Assembly (NCBI GenBank): GCA_009617715.1
Contig: VTFK01000062.1
Location: 62,001 to 126,000, forward strand
DNA from: Plectrocnemia conspersa
Lineage: Eukaryota; Arthropoda; Insecta; Trichoptera; Polycentropodidae
Direction of reading: 5' to 3'
DNA length: 64,000 bases
The notes under the pieces are model-generated. The model was not told where the DNA came from and ran no database searches. It was given only the letters and a program-made list of their open reading frames with translations. Position numbers and translations under genes: made by a program. Positions 49,961 through 63,169 of the stretch are shown here, piece after piece (position 1 is the first letter of the stretch; each line of letters begins with the position of its first letter).

Positions 49961-52439
49961 AAACCTTCCAGTTTGTTTGAATGTATGCGCGTAACACATT
50001 AAAAATTGTTGTTTTCTCTTTAATTTCGGTTATATATAATTTTCACTACTTATTTTTTATGAAGAGAAATTCGCGTTTTTAAAATATAATATGGCAATGA
50101 AAAATTGATTTTTGAACGATTGTCGTTTTACCCCTTTCTGTAAAAATATTATAAAAAGTATATTTAAATAGTTTATACTAATATTATAAACATGATTTTA
50201 AAATCTTGATAAAGGACGTCAATCCCGTAGATTTGTCGGGCACATCACAAAACGGAAACTAGGCATCCTTTATGGGACTGGCTTAGATATAAAGATACAT
50301 CGTAATATATTATAATCAATCATAGCATAGTTTCTAAAATCGTCGATTTTAGTGCATTACAACGATTAAGTGAAACGAATTATATTTCAGCAAGCAAATT
50401 CACACGGAAGCATACGAGAGACTACCGTCTCTTTCAATTCTCACCACTCGAAATCGTCATTTTGTATCAGAAAAATTACAAAGAAGTCACGCCAAATTTA
50501 TTTTGAAATTCAGTCTATCGATCGCGATCGCGAACTTACTGCATTGCTTACAACAAATAGCGATTTTGTTTTCGGCTTCAATTTATCTTTCATTTACAAT
50601 CCCTTCGCATAAATTAATCAATATGCAATGGTTTCAAACTTGGCTAAATTAATTTACAATATATAAATTTATTCTTTGTTCACAGATGTCAATATTAAAT
50701 TATGTTATAATAAATATATCAGACAATTCTATTTTAGTTTCTTTATTACTTTTTTGCAGTAACGAAAGAGCCAATAGCATCTAAATCACTGACCTATATC
50801 AATAGCGAAAACGTGTATAAATATCGAGTGCAGAAAAAAAAGTACTGGCTTAGATACAAAACGGCTGTGGTAGTCTTATCGCCGGCTTAGTATTTATTAC
50901 CTGGCGTCGGAAGGTGCATTCTTATCGTGACACACCTGAGCTGATTCACTCGGGCTGGTTCTTCTGTTCTTTTTTTGTTGTTGTTTGTTGTTTAATACAT
51001 ACAATATAAACTTTCGACATTCCAGAGCCGAGGCGAAAGCGCGCGAGCGGAACATCCCCTTCGTTCTTTATTCAATATACCCCCTTCTAGAATATCCAAT
51101 ATTGCACAATACCGACTGGTTTTTTATTCAACCATTGATAAAGTCACGCCAAGACGATAAGGTGTACGATTTAAATACATCAGTGAATCAATATTTCTTT
51201 AAATAAATAAATAACCAGTGATATAGCAATGACTGTGTTGTGTTGTATACATAATGATGCAATAACCATTTCTAATCTTAAAATATCTCTAATCCTTTAA
51301 CTAGTCGTCCCTGCGTAGAAGGCGAAACAAAAAAATCGACAGCACCCTAAGAACAGGACGGCATTTAGGGGGAGGGGGGGGCATCTGCCCTCTTAAATTT
51401 AGCCATAAAAATGCATGTCATTTAATGAAATATTATGATTCTTAATGAAATAAAAATATTTAAAAGACGAGTCAACTTTTGCCCCACCACCTGGAAAAAA
51501 CTAAAATAACGTCCCTGGTTATAAACCAGAAATTCTCTAATTAAAAACAGCCTCAAATTTACCTCGAAAATATTTTTTAAAATATGTTATTTCAGTGAAA
51601 TCATATTGGAATATATTTTCACCGGTAGGTAAATATTTTTTTTCCTTTTAAATATTTTTTATTGAGACGCTTTTTTAAGATCACTTGATGGGAGCGAAGT
51701 GGAGCTATTAAGTATTTTTTTAATCTTAAGTGTAATTTATGCACTCATCCCTGGATTAATACGGTAGATATGTATTTGTAAAACAACGATTGAATAGTAT
51801 TTACGTTTTATTTTAAATTATAAATTAAAATTATAAAATAAAAAAAGCTAAAACAACTCAGGACCCACTACATGGGCAGTGGGAGAGGTTCCAGATGTAG
51901 GTCAAGTGCAAGAAGTGTGAGTAAGCCAGTAACCCATGCGTTTTACATCGCCGCGCTACACGTGTAAAGCAAATTTGTTTGTTTTGGAGTATTTAAAAAC
52001 AAGTTTTTTCTTAACAGCGTAAATCGAGGGATAAGTGTACTTTGATTGTTTTTATTCAACTTATTATTATATACTTAGCATACTTTATTGATATTTATCT
52101 CGGCCACAGTGACATTGAAGAATAATTTAATAACAGTTTAAAGCCATTGAGTCGTGGGTTTGAATCACCATATTCGATCGATTCTTTTAGATTAGTCTCA
52201 CATACACACAACAATTAAATTGTGCAAAAAAAAACATTTTTTTCAATGCAATCCTATAATGTAATTTCAATGACCATTAATAATTCATATATTTCAATAA
52301 TAATAATAAAAACAGTAATTGGGAAACCACTGCTTTGTAATTGATTTCTTAGTAAGCTTACTGTTACACAATAAGTTGCTTATCATCGGTATATTAAGAA
52401 TAATATACTTGATCGTTGCGTCGAAATTAGTTTTTATAG

Positions 52440-52905
52440 GCGTAACAAAAATGTAGTTATAGTACATGTTGCTTATAGCGTGAAATAAGCAAAAATTTGT
52501 CTTATTAATGAAAAGTACAAACCCTTTGCCTTATTTATGTGTGAATAGTATTGCCGTTATAAACAGTGGTCTATGTATTAAAGGTACTCAAAAGAAAGGA
52601 AGTTTTTATACTGAATAACTTTGACGAGCAAGCGTTGGTCAAAACAGTGAACACCCCATGAAAAATTTTCTGCAGCGAATCATGGGGTGTTCACTGTTCT
52701 GTCCCAAATACCTGTGAGCGCTACTATCTACTTTGCGCAATACAATAAATAAGCAAAATAATTCCTGCTAAATTCACGCATTCGGCAGATAATTTGCCTA
52801 ATTCATGACTGAAGTAACGAGCTTGCATTTTTCATGAATTGGGAAACTTTTGCCTGTTTTACGTAATAAGCAATTTCACGGATTCGGTGTAACATATACA
52901 TATAG
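52440..52905. mobile_element. Second copy of the GAACACCCCATG palindromic MITE
   Basis: It shares the central hairpin (GAACACCCCATGAAAAATT against AATCATGGGGTGTTCAC), the AATTCATGA and GCTTGCA blocks, and the right end GGATTCGGTGTAACATATA with the element at 34241-35040. The left end is more diverged. Confidence 0.6.
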
Positions 52906-53629
52906 TGTACTAGCATCGAAATCGTTGAACCCTACTTCAACAAAAAAAGTCCAGATACCTTCACCGAATAGGTGGCATCTCAAAGCGCACATTCCAGATG
53001 ATAAAATCTGTATTAAATAAAAAAAGTCTGGTTCCACCCCGAATAATCAGCATTGACCAAATTAAGGTTATATAAGCCAGAACAACACTCGAAACCTCCC
53101 ATCTGACCACATTTGAATAACATGGAGCAGTCAAACTTGCAGTAAGCAGAGCTACGCCGAATCGATCGAGACGACCTTTAAAAGGTATAGTAAAACAGCC
53201 GATTTTACTCCTTTGATATGACTTTCAGACACCTATGTGTATACACAAATTGTACTGTCATATTTCAAACTTCTATGATTTTTAATGATTAAAAACAGAT
53301 TCTGTATACTCGATATTAAAAATGTAATATACGATTTATCTCAATGACCGTGATTTTTAAAAATATTTCTTGGAATTAAATTAACACCATCTACTGGTCG
53401 ATAGTGTAACTTTGTCCTTTGCCTAATAGAACATATTCCGTTTATACATGTGCTTCAGATTTAGCAAAAGTGTGTAAATAAATGTTTGCATTTACGGTAA
53501 CGCATTGTATTGTGCGTGTTCATTACATCTGCACATTACCTGTTTTCTATTTGTATATATTATTTTTTATTTGAAAGGGAGGTTCTATGCTCAGTCACAT
53601 GGATACATTTTAATATTCATTGTCTTGCC

Positions 53630-53900
53630 AGATGGGAGATCGTTTGACGACTCGCCGGAAGTCGGCTCGATCGCATTCCTGCCTCCGATTGGCCGAAAAT
53701 CGACTTTTGCTTTTATCTGGCGGTCTAATTTCGCGGGATTTGCGATCGAACCGGTTCTCTCCGGACACCTCGGTGCTCTCGCATCCTCGTTGCGCAACGA
53801 ACGGAACCGAGAACGAACCGGGCTGGCCGGAAGCGACTACGGCACGGGCGGGACGACGACGGGTCAGATCGTTATGTCACTATTTTCGTCCTCGGCAGAC
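53630..53900. promoter_or_regulatory. CpG-rich island 2
   Basis: A sharp-edged GC-rich block with frequent CG dinucleotides and an ATTGG box (CCGATTGGCC near 53687). Frames on both strands are open but unlike any known family. It is a possible regulatory element in the putative mastermind intron. Confidence 0.3.
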
Positions 53901-56639
53901 TTTTTATGACCTTGTCACCGAGTTTTTTCATTCAAAACATCACTTGTGCTCGAAAGCGTGTCGATGACACCATTCTCACGGTTTTGGCTACTTTGATCCC
54001 ACTACTAACTCTCAACTCCCAGCCCAAAATTTTGGGTACTAAAGGGTGAAAAGCATAACGAACAAAACTAGATTGGGTTATCCGTTGCAGTGAAGAATGG
54101 TGCTCGTGATAGGAATGATATGCACAATATTACCTCCGAGAAATCTTGGTAATTGTTGTGGTCAACACAACATGCAACAGTGCAATAATCTTATTGTGTA
54201 TCTCTTATCGTATGACGTGAAGATAGACAAAGCTCGATAGCTAAAAGTTGAGATTTTCAACGTATATATATTTCCCAAATATTCTAAAGCTTGAACTACA
54301 CTCTATGGAAGTTATCCGAACCGAAGTTCAACTGAAGTCGGCCGAGGTCGCCGACTTCCGAATAGCGGCCACACTGCCACAAATTTTATATGCCGTCCGC
54401 ACGGCGGCTGCTGTCACGTACAGCTGGCATATTTGCGCGCGATCGAAAAATGTGCCAAATAATCGCAATATTATTAAAATTACGCTACTGAAAATTATAA
54501 AAGTTTGTGCGGGCACTCACCAATACAATATCAGTGAAAAGTGTAGTGCAGGCATAAGAATTCAGCAAAAAAAAAAAAGTAGTATGCTTTGCAATTAAAT
54601 AAAAGGGTACGCGCCATGGATTATTAAGTAGTAATAATTTTAAACGTTTTTTCCATAAATGGCTTTATATATTTAAACAGTCTTGTAATGTGGAGGAGTT
54701 TCTGTGAGAGCTTCGTAGGAAGGCCGTGGAAATACTTCGTACGGGGTCCATGGCACATAAAGGGTTAATACAGTGACGTACCATAATAATGTATCAGAGG
54801 GGGATCAAATTACATTTTATTTAAAAACCCTGATATACCATACCATTTTCTTCCTAATTATCCTTATCATCCCTAAGAGGGGTATTTTGAACCCCAAAAT
54901 TATAGCTATTTCAACCGATTGTTAAATATTATTAATATCTAGCTGATATTTATAAGCTGTTTTCTTTTAAGATATCCCAATGAATTGAACGCAAAAAATA
55001 GTATTCGATTGACTTTTACTTAATTAATACATTTTCGAAGTTTTTTTAATAACATAAACACTCAATTTTTTATAAAAATACAAGTCATATTTTTAATCCC
55101 ATTATGCCTGCAATTTACAATTTAATTTAGGAATAAAATTGTCAGATGTCAACACAAGCCAATCGTGCTGCTCTCGGCCGCCGCTCTGTCGTTATTCCCG
55201 CTTCGTTCATCGCTCTGAACACCTTCGCATTTTCGCAGTCGGATTTTTTACTTCACATTTACGTTTAAAAAACGTGTACAAATGATAATATATTTTCAAT
55301 GAAGGATTTAAAAATATAATGCAATATATTTTCAAACCCATAAATTCTATAAATTCTAGGTTAGAGTGAGTGATATATTAAAAATTAAAATCCAGAACTA
55401 ATTATTGTTAAATTAATATGTTATTTAATATATTATACATATATACATACATGAACTCAAACGAACGCTCATTTACATACGGATACATACACACGCTATT
55501 TAACAGACAAAATTCACACGAAATGGTAAATTATACCAATAAATGATTGTGAAAAAATGCACACAGAAAATAGATTTGCACCGTCCCACGTATATTTTTC
55601 TAGCGCCTCATAAATATCACCGAAAACATCATTGTGCAATGCCGTAGATCAGCGACATCGAGCGTTAACGATTTAGCCGCAAAGGTCAAGAATAAGGGAC
55701 GCGATTACGGCTCTCTAGGGCAGTGGTCTCTAAAGTGATACACTCACAGGGGATACGCAAATCGCACTTGAAGGTACGCTAAGTGATAATTTTCGATCGT
55801 AAAATAAAGGAAAGCTGACAAAAATGTTTAAAAAAAAATGTTCTATCTTTGAGGTCAAAATAGTTTTACAACTGCTTTAGGGCACTCTAATGCTCGCAGC
55901 TGAAAATCGCTGAGAATTGACAGATTATTTAAAACACTACTTAGCTTTGCCATCAAAACTTTGACTTGCTTGAATTTATACAAACAACACTGATATTATA
56001 TTTGCCACAGCAAAACGAGGCAGTATTACTGTTCAAATGTTCCAAAACTATTCCACGACGCGAAAGTAAAACAAGTTGAGACAAAAAATATATTATTGTA
56101 CAATATTAGCAAACAAAAGGTGCGGTCGATACAACCGATTTAATCCGTGTGTATGCTCCAATGAGTTAAAATTTAAGCAGATGCTGAATATAGTAGAGTA
56201 TTTGTTATGGACTATCACTCATTTTCACATGTACACTGAGTGTACATCATTGAAGTGCATTTTAAAAAAAATATTTATCTAAGTAGTTGTATTAATAAAT
56301 TAATAAAAACAGAATTTATACTATTTGTATGTACTGTGCTTTATTATTAAACAGGTACGATACTATTTCATTACATATTAATAGTTTTTATTAAAGTTAA
56401 GATCCTTAAAATAATATCAGTTTCTATATTATATTTTATTAAATCTTCCGTTGTAACCTGACAGGCGTAAGCCCAATCTGTACCAACTGAGTAAGTCAAT
56501 CAAATATAATGAATACCTACAAGTAAGTATCAACCACCAGTCTGAAAGTCTGGGAATCGGCGACATCTATATTAATAATTATAAATTATTACGTGTTATA
56601 TAATTTATAACAAATATATGTCACTGCAACTGGGGCCAG

Positions 56640-56755
56640 TTTTTTTATAATAGCGCATTTTTTATAAATAAAAAATCGAGTGCCGCTGCCGGGGCTCGAG
56701 CCCGCAACATCAGAGTTACTAGTCTGAGACGTTACGGACTACGCTATTCCGTCCT
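56640..56755 (-). repeat. tRNA-derived SINE-like head
   Basis: On the minus strand the sequence starting near 56753 shows an A-box-like TAGCGTAGTCCG, a stem-loop TCAGACTAGTAACTCTGA resembling an anticodon arm and a B-box-like GGGCTCGAGCCCC. The acceptor stem does not pair and the tail runs into AT-rich DNA, so this is a SINE or tRNA pseudogene rather than a tRNA gene. Confidence 0.5.
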
Positions 56756-56819
56756 TTATATATTTTTTATGATCTGAATTTGGAACATTATTAGAATTTT
56801 TTATACTAAATAAGCACAA

Positions 56820-57010
56820 CCATCATCATTAGATTAGAAAATCTAAGAAAAACTAATCTGTGATGATCAATTAGAAGTGTAAATATATAATAAACTAATT
56901 CCGATCTCCCAGACGCGTTAGGAATAGAAAAACACTAAGGTTCATATAAGATTCAAACCCAGGTTTTAATCACTTCGAAGGATTCTGAGGGCAGCGGGTA
57001 TCCTTATGGA
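56820..57010 (-). repeat. tRNA-headed SINE-like element, copy 2
   Basis: In minus orientation a tRNA-like head (57010-56940, B-box-like GGGTTTGAATCTT) is followed by the conserved tail block GATCATCACAGATTAG, then TTTTTCTTAGATTTTC. This is the same architecture as the copy at 3490-3655. Confidence 0.5.
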
Positions 57011-57419
57011 TATCTCTCAATCTATTTGTGTAAAAAATCTGAACCATGAAGTCTATTTTGGTGTTAAAACTTTGAATAAGTCAATAATTGAACTAATGAG
57101 ATACACTAAACTTTAAATAAAAGTATCCTGGATATTTTCACTTTAGTAAATGAATTGTATCGTGAAAAAAAATCAAATTCTTTTATTCATCTGTTTATAT
57201 ATTTTAAATATTCAAACTAGCCTCATGAGATTTAACCGGTATTTTTTTATCTAAATACAGAGCCAAATACTATAAGTAATAAAATATCTACCTAAATAGA
57301 TATTATCGTAAATTTAACCCTTTTCCGGACTAGTAAATATCACCCCTACTTCGCATAAATTTCCATATAGATCATCAGTTAGAATTTGTAGCATTCTTAA
57401 AAAGCATCGGCGGAAGTGG

Positions 57420-57860
57420 AGCGCCTGTGATAAAACGTAAAAATTGCACTCCTTCGGAATCTACGTTTTTCTAGCGCTCTCCTCCGAGAAGAGGCGAAGA
57501 AGCTCTCTCCGCTCGCGACATACAATCGTTTGCGACTTTTTTTATCGGCCCTGGTGCCGAGAGAGAAAAACGTCCCGGCATGAAGGAGGTCGGAAGCGAC
57601 GGTCGTTCTCTGGCCGACACAATTTCCATGTCCGCCATGACGATTTCACCCGGCGGCGATCTTATCAATCGAAAGTTACGACGATGCCGACACAAAAAAC
57701 GCATAAATATTTACGTTTTGGTACTGAAACCGAGCGATTCACATCACGATAGCCGTTCTAATCGATGCGCATACGGTTGGATTTTTTTCATGACACCAAG
57801 ACAAATGGATACAAATCGACGACAACCTCACCGGATCGATGGCTGAAGTTCTATTATTAA
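57420..57860. promoter_or_regulatory. CpG-rich island 3
   Basis: GC-rich block with many CG dinucleotides and several overlapping unrelated frames on both strands (up to 102 codons), none recognisable. Same interpretation and doubt as the other islands. Confidence 0.3.
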
Positions 57861-58792
57861 ATCATATCGGACCATCATCGCCCACGCTTGTCCTCGCCGC
57901 GTATATAAATATTTGCCTTGTTTATTAGGTCTACGTATTGTAGTCTGACCATAATTACCTGAGACAAAAACGGAACATGATATTAGGACGAGGGCGAGGT
58001 CTATGTCTAAATTCTCCCTAATAAATTAATAAATATAATAGTATCCAAGAAAAAATGATTTTGTTATATACATATATATGAGCTTTACCTTTAGAAATCC
58101 AGAGGCATATATGTTCTATTTATTGAAGCCATTTTAAATGACTCGATGATAAAATTTACAGTATTTTATTTCATTAGTTACTAAGAGATACTTCGATACT
58201 TTAGGAATTGTTAAAATCTGTTAATCCATCGATGGATTTTGGAAACAATTTTTGAGCTGTACCAGCCGCTCTACACCTAGACGTGTAAATTATTATCCAT
58301 GGTTCTCAATCAACATATTTTTTTAAATAAATTAAAATACTGTTTTTAAATAAACTCAATATTTAGACAATATATATTGAGAGCATTAAATTTCGAATCG
58401 TGAACTTGATGCTGACGAATCAATTGCCATAATTTTTTTTGTGCCACATTATAGGATTAATTACGCTGAATGTTTTATTTCAATCAACAGTACTCCTTCA
58501 GTTGTACGATAGATTTTTGCGATACATTGTTCATGCTGAAGGATATAAAGGTGTTTCAAATTCAATTTCCGAACTTTTCTTTTAAAAAACACAAATTTAA
58601 AAACATTTTTTTTCATTATTCGGACATTTAATTATAAAAAATAATAGCAATTAAATGACCACCTCTGGACCATTTGCAGCAGCCGATTTTTTCGACGACT
58701 TTTTCGAACATTGGGTTTTATGTGCTTCAACGGAATTTGGATTTGAATTAACCCACGAAAATGCATGTCCTTTAATGAAATACTATGAATCT

Positions 58793-58990
58793 TAACCATT
58801 TGGGCGGTGTCGCCGTACATGTACGGTGGTCAATCTTTCACTGTTTTACGGTACCCTCATATACATATGTATATAACTGAAGAAATAATAAATAAAAAAC
58901 ATTATATTAATGTAATATTTTTTTAAAATTAATTTAATGTAAATGATTTTTATGGAAAATAATATTATTAAATTAAATTAGCATAACAAA
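58793..58990. mobile_element. Partial inverted copy of the TTAA MITE
   Basis: Starting at TTAACCATTTGG it reads the subterminal block of the 8062/21338 family in reverse: CGCCGTACATGTACGGTGG, then TTTCACTGTTTT and GGTACCC. It then continues into the AT-rich interior. The far end is lost. Confidence 0.6.
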
Positions 58991-60040
58991 AATTATTTTA
59001 TATGGACGCGAGGACGCGATCATGAAAATTGGAATTTATTAAAAATAATTCAGTAATTTTAAGAAACGCTTAGTGGCATACTCAGCCAATCATATCCCAA
59101 CGCTCCTAAATAATATCTGTTTATAAAAGCATTTTAATAACCACTTCCAAACTTTTTTTGATGAGATTTAAAATTATAGATCCTGATTCAAGCTATAGTG
59201 TGATTTAGGATACAAATAACTGACGGATCATCAAAGTAAAATGCGTCCCTTACAACAAAGATTATGACAAATGTCGTTTACATCTAGAGAGATCCTCAAC
59301 TTGCTCTTAAAAGTGATTCAGAAACCTTTATTGAAAGTTTTTCTTGACAAAATCTTCACATAGAGAATCTAGGAATATTTTTTTATTTATAGACTATTAT
59401 TTGACATCCATTTTCACCATCAGTAACATTACTTCTTAAAAACATATTGTTTCATGTCTCAATATTTCTGGACACCCTAATTATTTGCCTGTTTTTTGTC
59501 GAACTCATTGATATTTATATCTAGAGCTTTTTTTCTACCCTGTCTATTTTTATACTATTAAAAAGAGATATTTTCTTAAGAGAAGTTCTACTCACAAATA
59601 CTTTTTTAAGGATCTGACTCTACTAGCGAATAATAAAAAAAAATGATATAGCCTCACAGTTGTAAAACATAGTAAATGATGCTCCTCCGTGGAATTTTAT
59701 GTGCGTAAAAACTATTGTAACTAAAGGTTAAAAGTTATTTATACTTTTATTTTTATTATTATTTTATGTAAAAAATATGTAAGATAAATTAATGAAATTT
59801 TATAAAATAAAAGTGTTAAAATAATTTAATAAAATATACTAATACAAAAAAGTAGTAAAATAAATCAAAGCAAGAATCACGTATTTTTTTATAATTTACC
59901 ATAATTTATTTTATTTTATTTTATTAATTTATTTAGCTTAATAGCTAATCTTTACATCTAACAAATTTAGTAAACATATATAAAAATATATAAAAAATAC
60001 ATAACAGAAAGAAAAAATATACAATAATAAAGACTTAATA

Positions 60041-60469
60041 TTATAATATTTTATTTCTATATGTACGAAGGTGTTTTTTTATTCCATTTATAAAACCCGT
60101 TATATTTTTGCTGTTTCGGATTTCTCTTGGAAGACTATTATATAAATTAAAACCTCCGTACATAATTCCCCTAGCCGTACTCGTTTTCTTATACTTAATT
60201 ATCTTTAAATTTTCTCTATTTCTAGTATTATATTTATGTACATCTTTATTTCTTATTAAATACTTATTAAAATAGTGTGGTAACATATTATTTTCTAACT
60301 TATATATAAATACTAAAACATTCATACTCAATATTTCTTGAACATTCAACCATTCTAATCTATCAATCATACTTTTACAATTAGTTAATCTATTTTTATT
60401 TAAGATTACTCTCAATGCAATACAAAATACAACATTACGGTAAAATGCGTAAAATGTGAGTACTAACAA
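60041..60469 (-). pseudogene. C-terminal end of a non-LTR retrotransposon ORF2
   Basis: 142 residues are open in one frame. They include RLEWLNVQEILSMNVLVFIY, NMLPHYFNKYL, YNTRNRENLKI and GGFNLYNSLPREIRNSKN, the pattern found after the reverse transcriptase domain in many LINE ORF2 proteins. The upstream catalytic part is missing, so the copy is 5'-truncated and dead. The 3' tail runs into AT-rich sequence. Confidence 0.75.
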
Positions 60470-60639
60470 ATTAATTCACACTCATATTAAAAAAAGCGAA
60501 CATTGACTGACCAACTTTTGTCCACCGCCCCCCCCCCCGAAAAAATCTGAAATAACGTCTCTGATTCTAAGCCAGAAATTCTCGGATTATTCCTAAAAAA
60601 AATCTATACCAAAAATATTTTTTAAAATACGTCATTTCA

Positions 60640-61080
60640 GTGAAATTATAATATATCGAAATACATTTTCACCAGTAAATATAATTTATCTGGCAGGTGC
60701 TAGTAAATTATATGATTGCAACTTTTCCATACATAGTATATACATTTACGTACTTATCATTATTTATTCAATGCGATGTATAAATGTTAGAGTGAATGCG
60801 TATTTTTCAGTGAAGTTATATTTTCACTAGTAGATATACATATATATTTCTACGAGCGAAAATATAATTTGATAAGCGCTAGTGAAATTATATGCTGCTC
60901 TATAATGTCTATGAAACTCCATTTGACAGTTGCGAAACATCCATTTTCTGTTCAATCCCAAACCTAACCTAATGAAAGTTCTTGAACTAATTATAGTTTT
61001 AGAACTTTCGTTCAGTTCAAAAATTTGCTCTTAGAGAAATTCTCGCATATTGCTCCATATTTTGTCTGCACTTCGATATT
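60640..61080 (-). repeat. Inverted copy of the 4429-4870 repeat
   Basis: It shares GCTAGTGAAATTATATGC, the TTTGACAGTTGCGAAAC block and the AACCTAACCTAATGAAAG block with the copy at 4429-4870 on the other strand. Its neighbour (60490-60640) matches 51480-51610, which suggests a longer composite element. Confidence 0.5.
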
Positions 61081-62879
61081 CGAGAATCGGAATGAAATAT
61101 ATTCAATATCAGATGATATCAATCCCTACTTGAAACCATCTGCAATAAACTTTGAATGAGTTAATCGAAGGCTTCACAACCGCAGCATTCATCAAGACCC
61201 AACAATTTATAACAATATTTCATTTTAAAATTAATAAGAGAAACGGGGAAAAAGAGGCAGTTTATTTGATTACGCAGCAAGATATCAGTTTGTTCCATAA
61301 GTCTTAGCGTTTTTTTCTTACGTTTGCAAAAATGTATAACTTTTCATAAATTAACGACAATTTCACTATTCTTTCGGTATTTGTTAACATTAGTCGTATC
61401 AGTATTGGGATATTTTCTGTTTCAATATATTCAACCCTAAATGAACAATGGCAGTGGAGATAAGCTGTATTATGCTTTGAGTTTCAACTCGATCATAATA
61501 CGACAATAACATTTAAAAATCATCTGTAATGCAATGGGCAGGGATGCCATTAATTTTATAAGTGCCAAATGTTTTTTTTTTTGAAAAAGTATTTTTATTA
61601 GAACATAAAGCGTATAGCTACGATTACATTGTGAAATGTCACTGGAAGTGAAAATTCCAATTAAACTAATAATAAGAAATAACTGCAGGTCGAATTTGTT
61701 CATAAAACGATTCTTTGTGTATATTTTAATCACTAAAATTGTATTAATTGTGATTGTTTCAAGTAAAAAGAACGTATTCTCCTAAATAAAATAATTTAAA
61801 ATAGGATATTTCATATAATATATTTATTCTTCATAAATATATCATTTATTTACAGAACATGTTTATTTAGACGCGTAGCGCAAATTTTCAAATTTTAAAT
61901 TGTTAATAATGCATGCGTCAAAAGTGGCACACTAGTGCTAATGTCTTAAAACTAGAGCATGAAGAATTAACTCATGGTTTGCAAAATGTTATTCAATCCT
62001 GATGTAGCTATAGTTATATTATACTTTGAATACATTTTAATATGTTTTAATAAGTATTTAATAAGAAAATGGGAATTATGTAGAAGGGTGTGAATTGGTA
62101 TAATAATATTCCTAAGACAATAAGGAACACCTTCGTGCATTAAGAAATAAATTATAATATCAAGTCATTTTTTTATTTTTGTTTATATTTATATTATGTA
62201 TGTTTAATTAAAATTTGCTACATTAATAAAATAAATAAATTTGTGTTAAGTTGCGTATTTACCGTTACGCATTTATTCATAACTTTAAATAAAGATCTGA
62301 TTAATAATATATTAATCGGTGTTCATACGCATACTCATTAAACCCTAACTTATCTTAAAATACTTAATTAATATTTTTCTCAAGCATATTTTAAATAGCA
62401 ACTTGAAAAAGTGCGTCGACGCGACTCGAAAGAATCATATACGAACATAACATGTATGATTTTGTGGAAAATAAATATGGTTAATATTTATATTATTATG
62501 TACAGGTATGTCAGAAAGGTTATTTTATATTTATACTACAAGTGGGTCGGTTGCATTATTTGCCGCTAGGATTACACAAGGTGATGTTTGCACTGGATGA
62601 TTATACAAGGCACACAGTGACCTCGAGCGTATCGCAAAACAAATCCCAACATCTTTGAAGCTTATTGAATATGTATTATATATGCTGATAGAATCTGTAG
62701 TTCTATTGAAATAGGACACACAAATCAGTTACCACTATTGTGCGATGAAGCACATTGTTATTCAGTGTTCTTGCTCTACAATAGGTCATGGAATGAAGTG
62801 GAAGCTATTTTAAGGAATACTTGAAGGTCGTTCGAATTAATAGAAAGAAACATTATTGAGCCTTTTTTAAACCTTTATG

Positions 62880-63060
62880 TAGTGTTTCAAAGGACATGTG
62901 TTGCCCATATTGAACATGAAAAATATTTTTTTTAAATTAAGGGTTGACACTTTATCAAAAGCCTTTTCAAAATCAGTGTAGATGAGATCTACTTGATTGC
63001 ATATATCGAGATTTTTCGTCACCGCAACTGATAAAATCGACACGATCTATAATTGTTTCC
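62880..63060 (-). pseudogene. Non-LTR reverse transcriptase fragment (motif A)
   Basis: The minus strand reads QVDLIYTDFEKAFDKVSTLN, the catalytic motif A of non-LTR reverse transcriptases. Stops and frame breaks follow, so it is a dead fragment. A LINE-like C-terminal scrap may also be present near 62075-62150 on the other strand. Confidence 0.65.
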
Positions 63061-63169
63061 CTTTTCTCTTATGACTACAACTTTTTTTAGATGTCGGTAG
63101 ATTGTTTAAAGTTTTAATTACTATTTTAGAAGAAGCAGTAACATACACTATTACGAGAGTTGAACATTT

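Noticed and set aside
56690..56753. A functional tRNA gene
   Set aside because: The anticodon-like loop has eight bases and the acceptor stem does not pair; it fits a SINE head or pseudo-tRNA.
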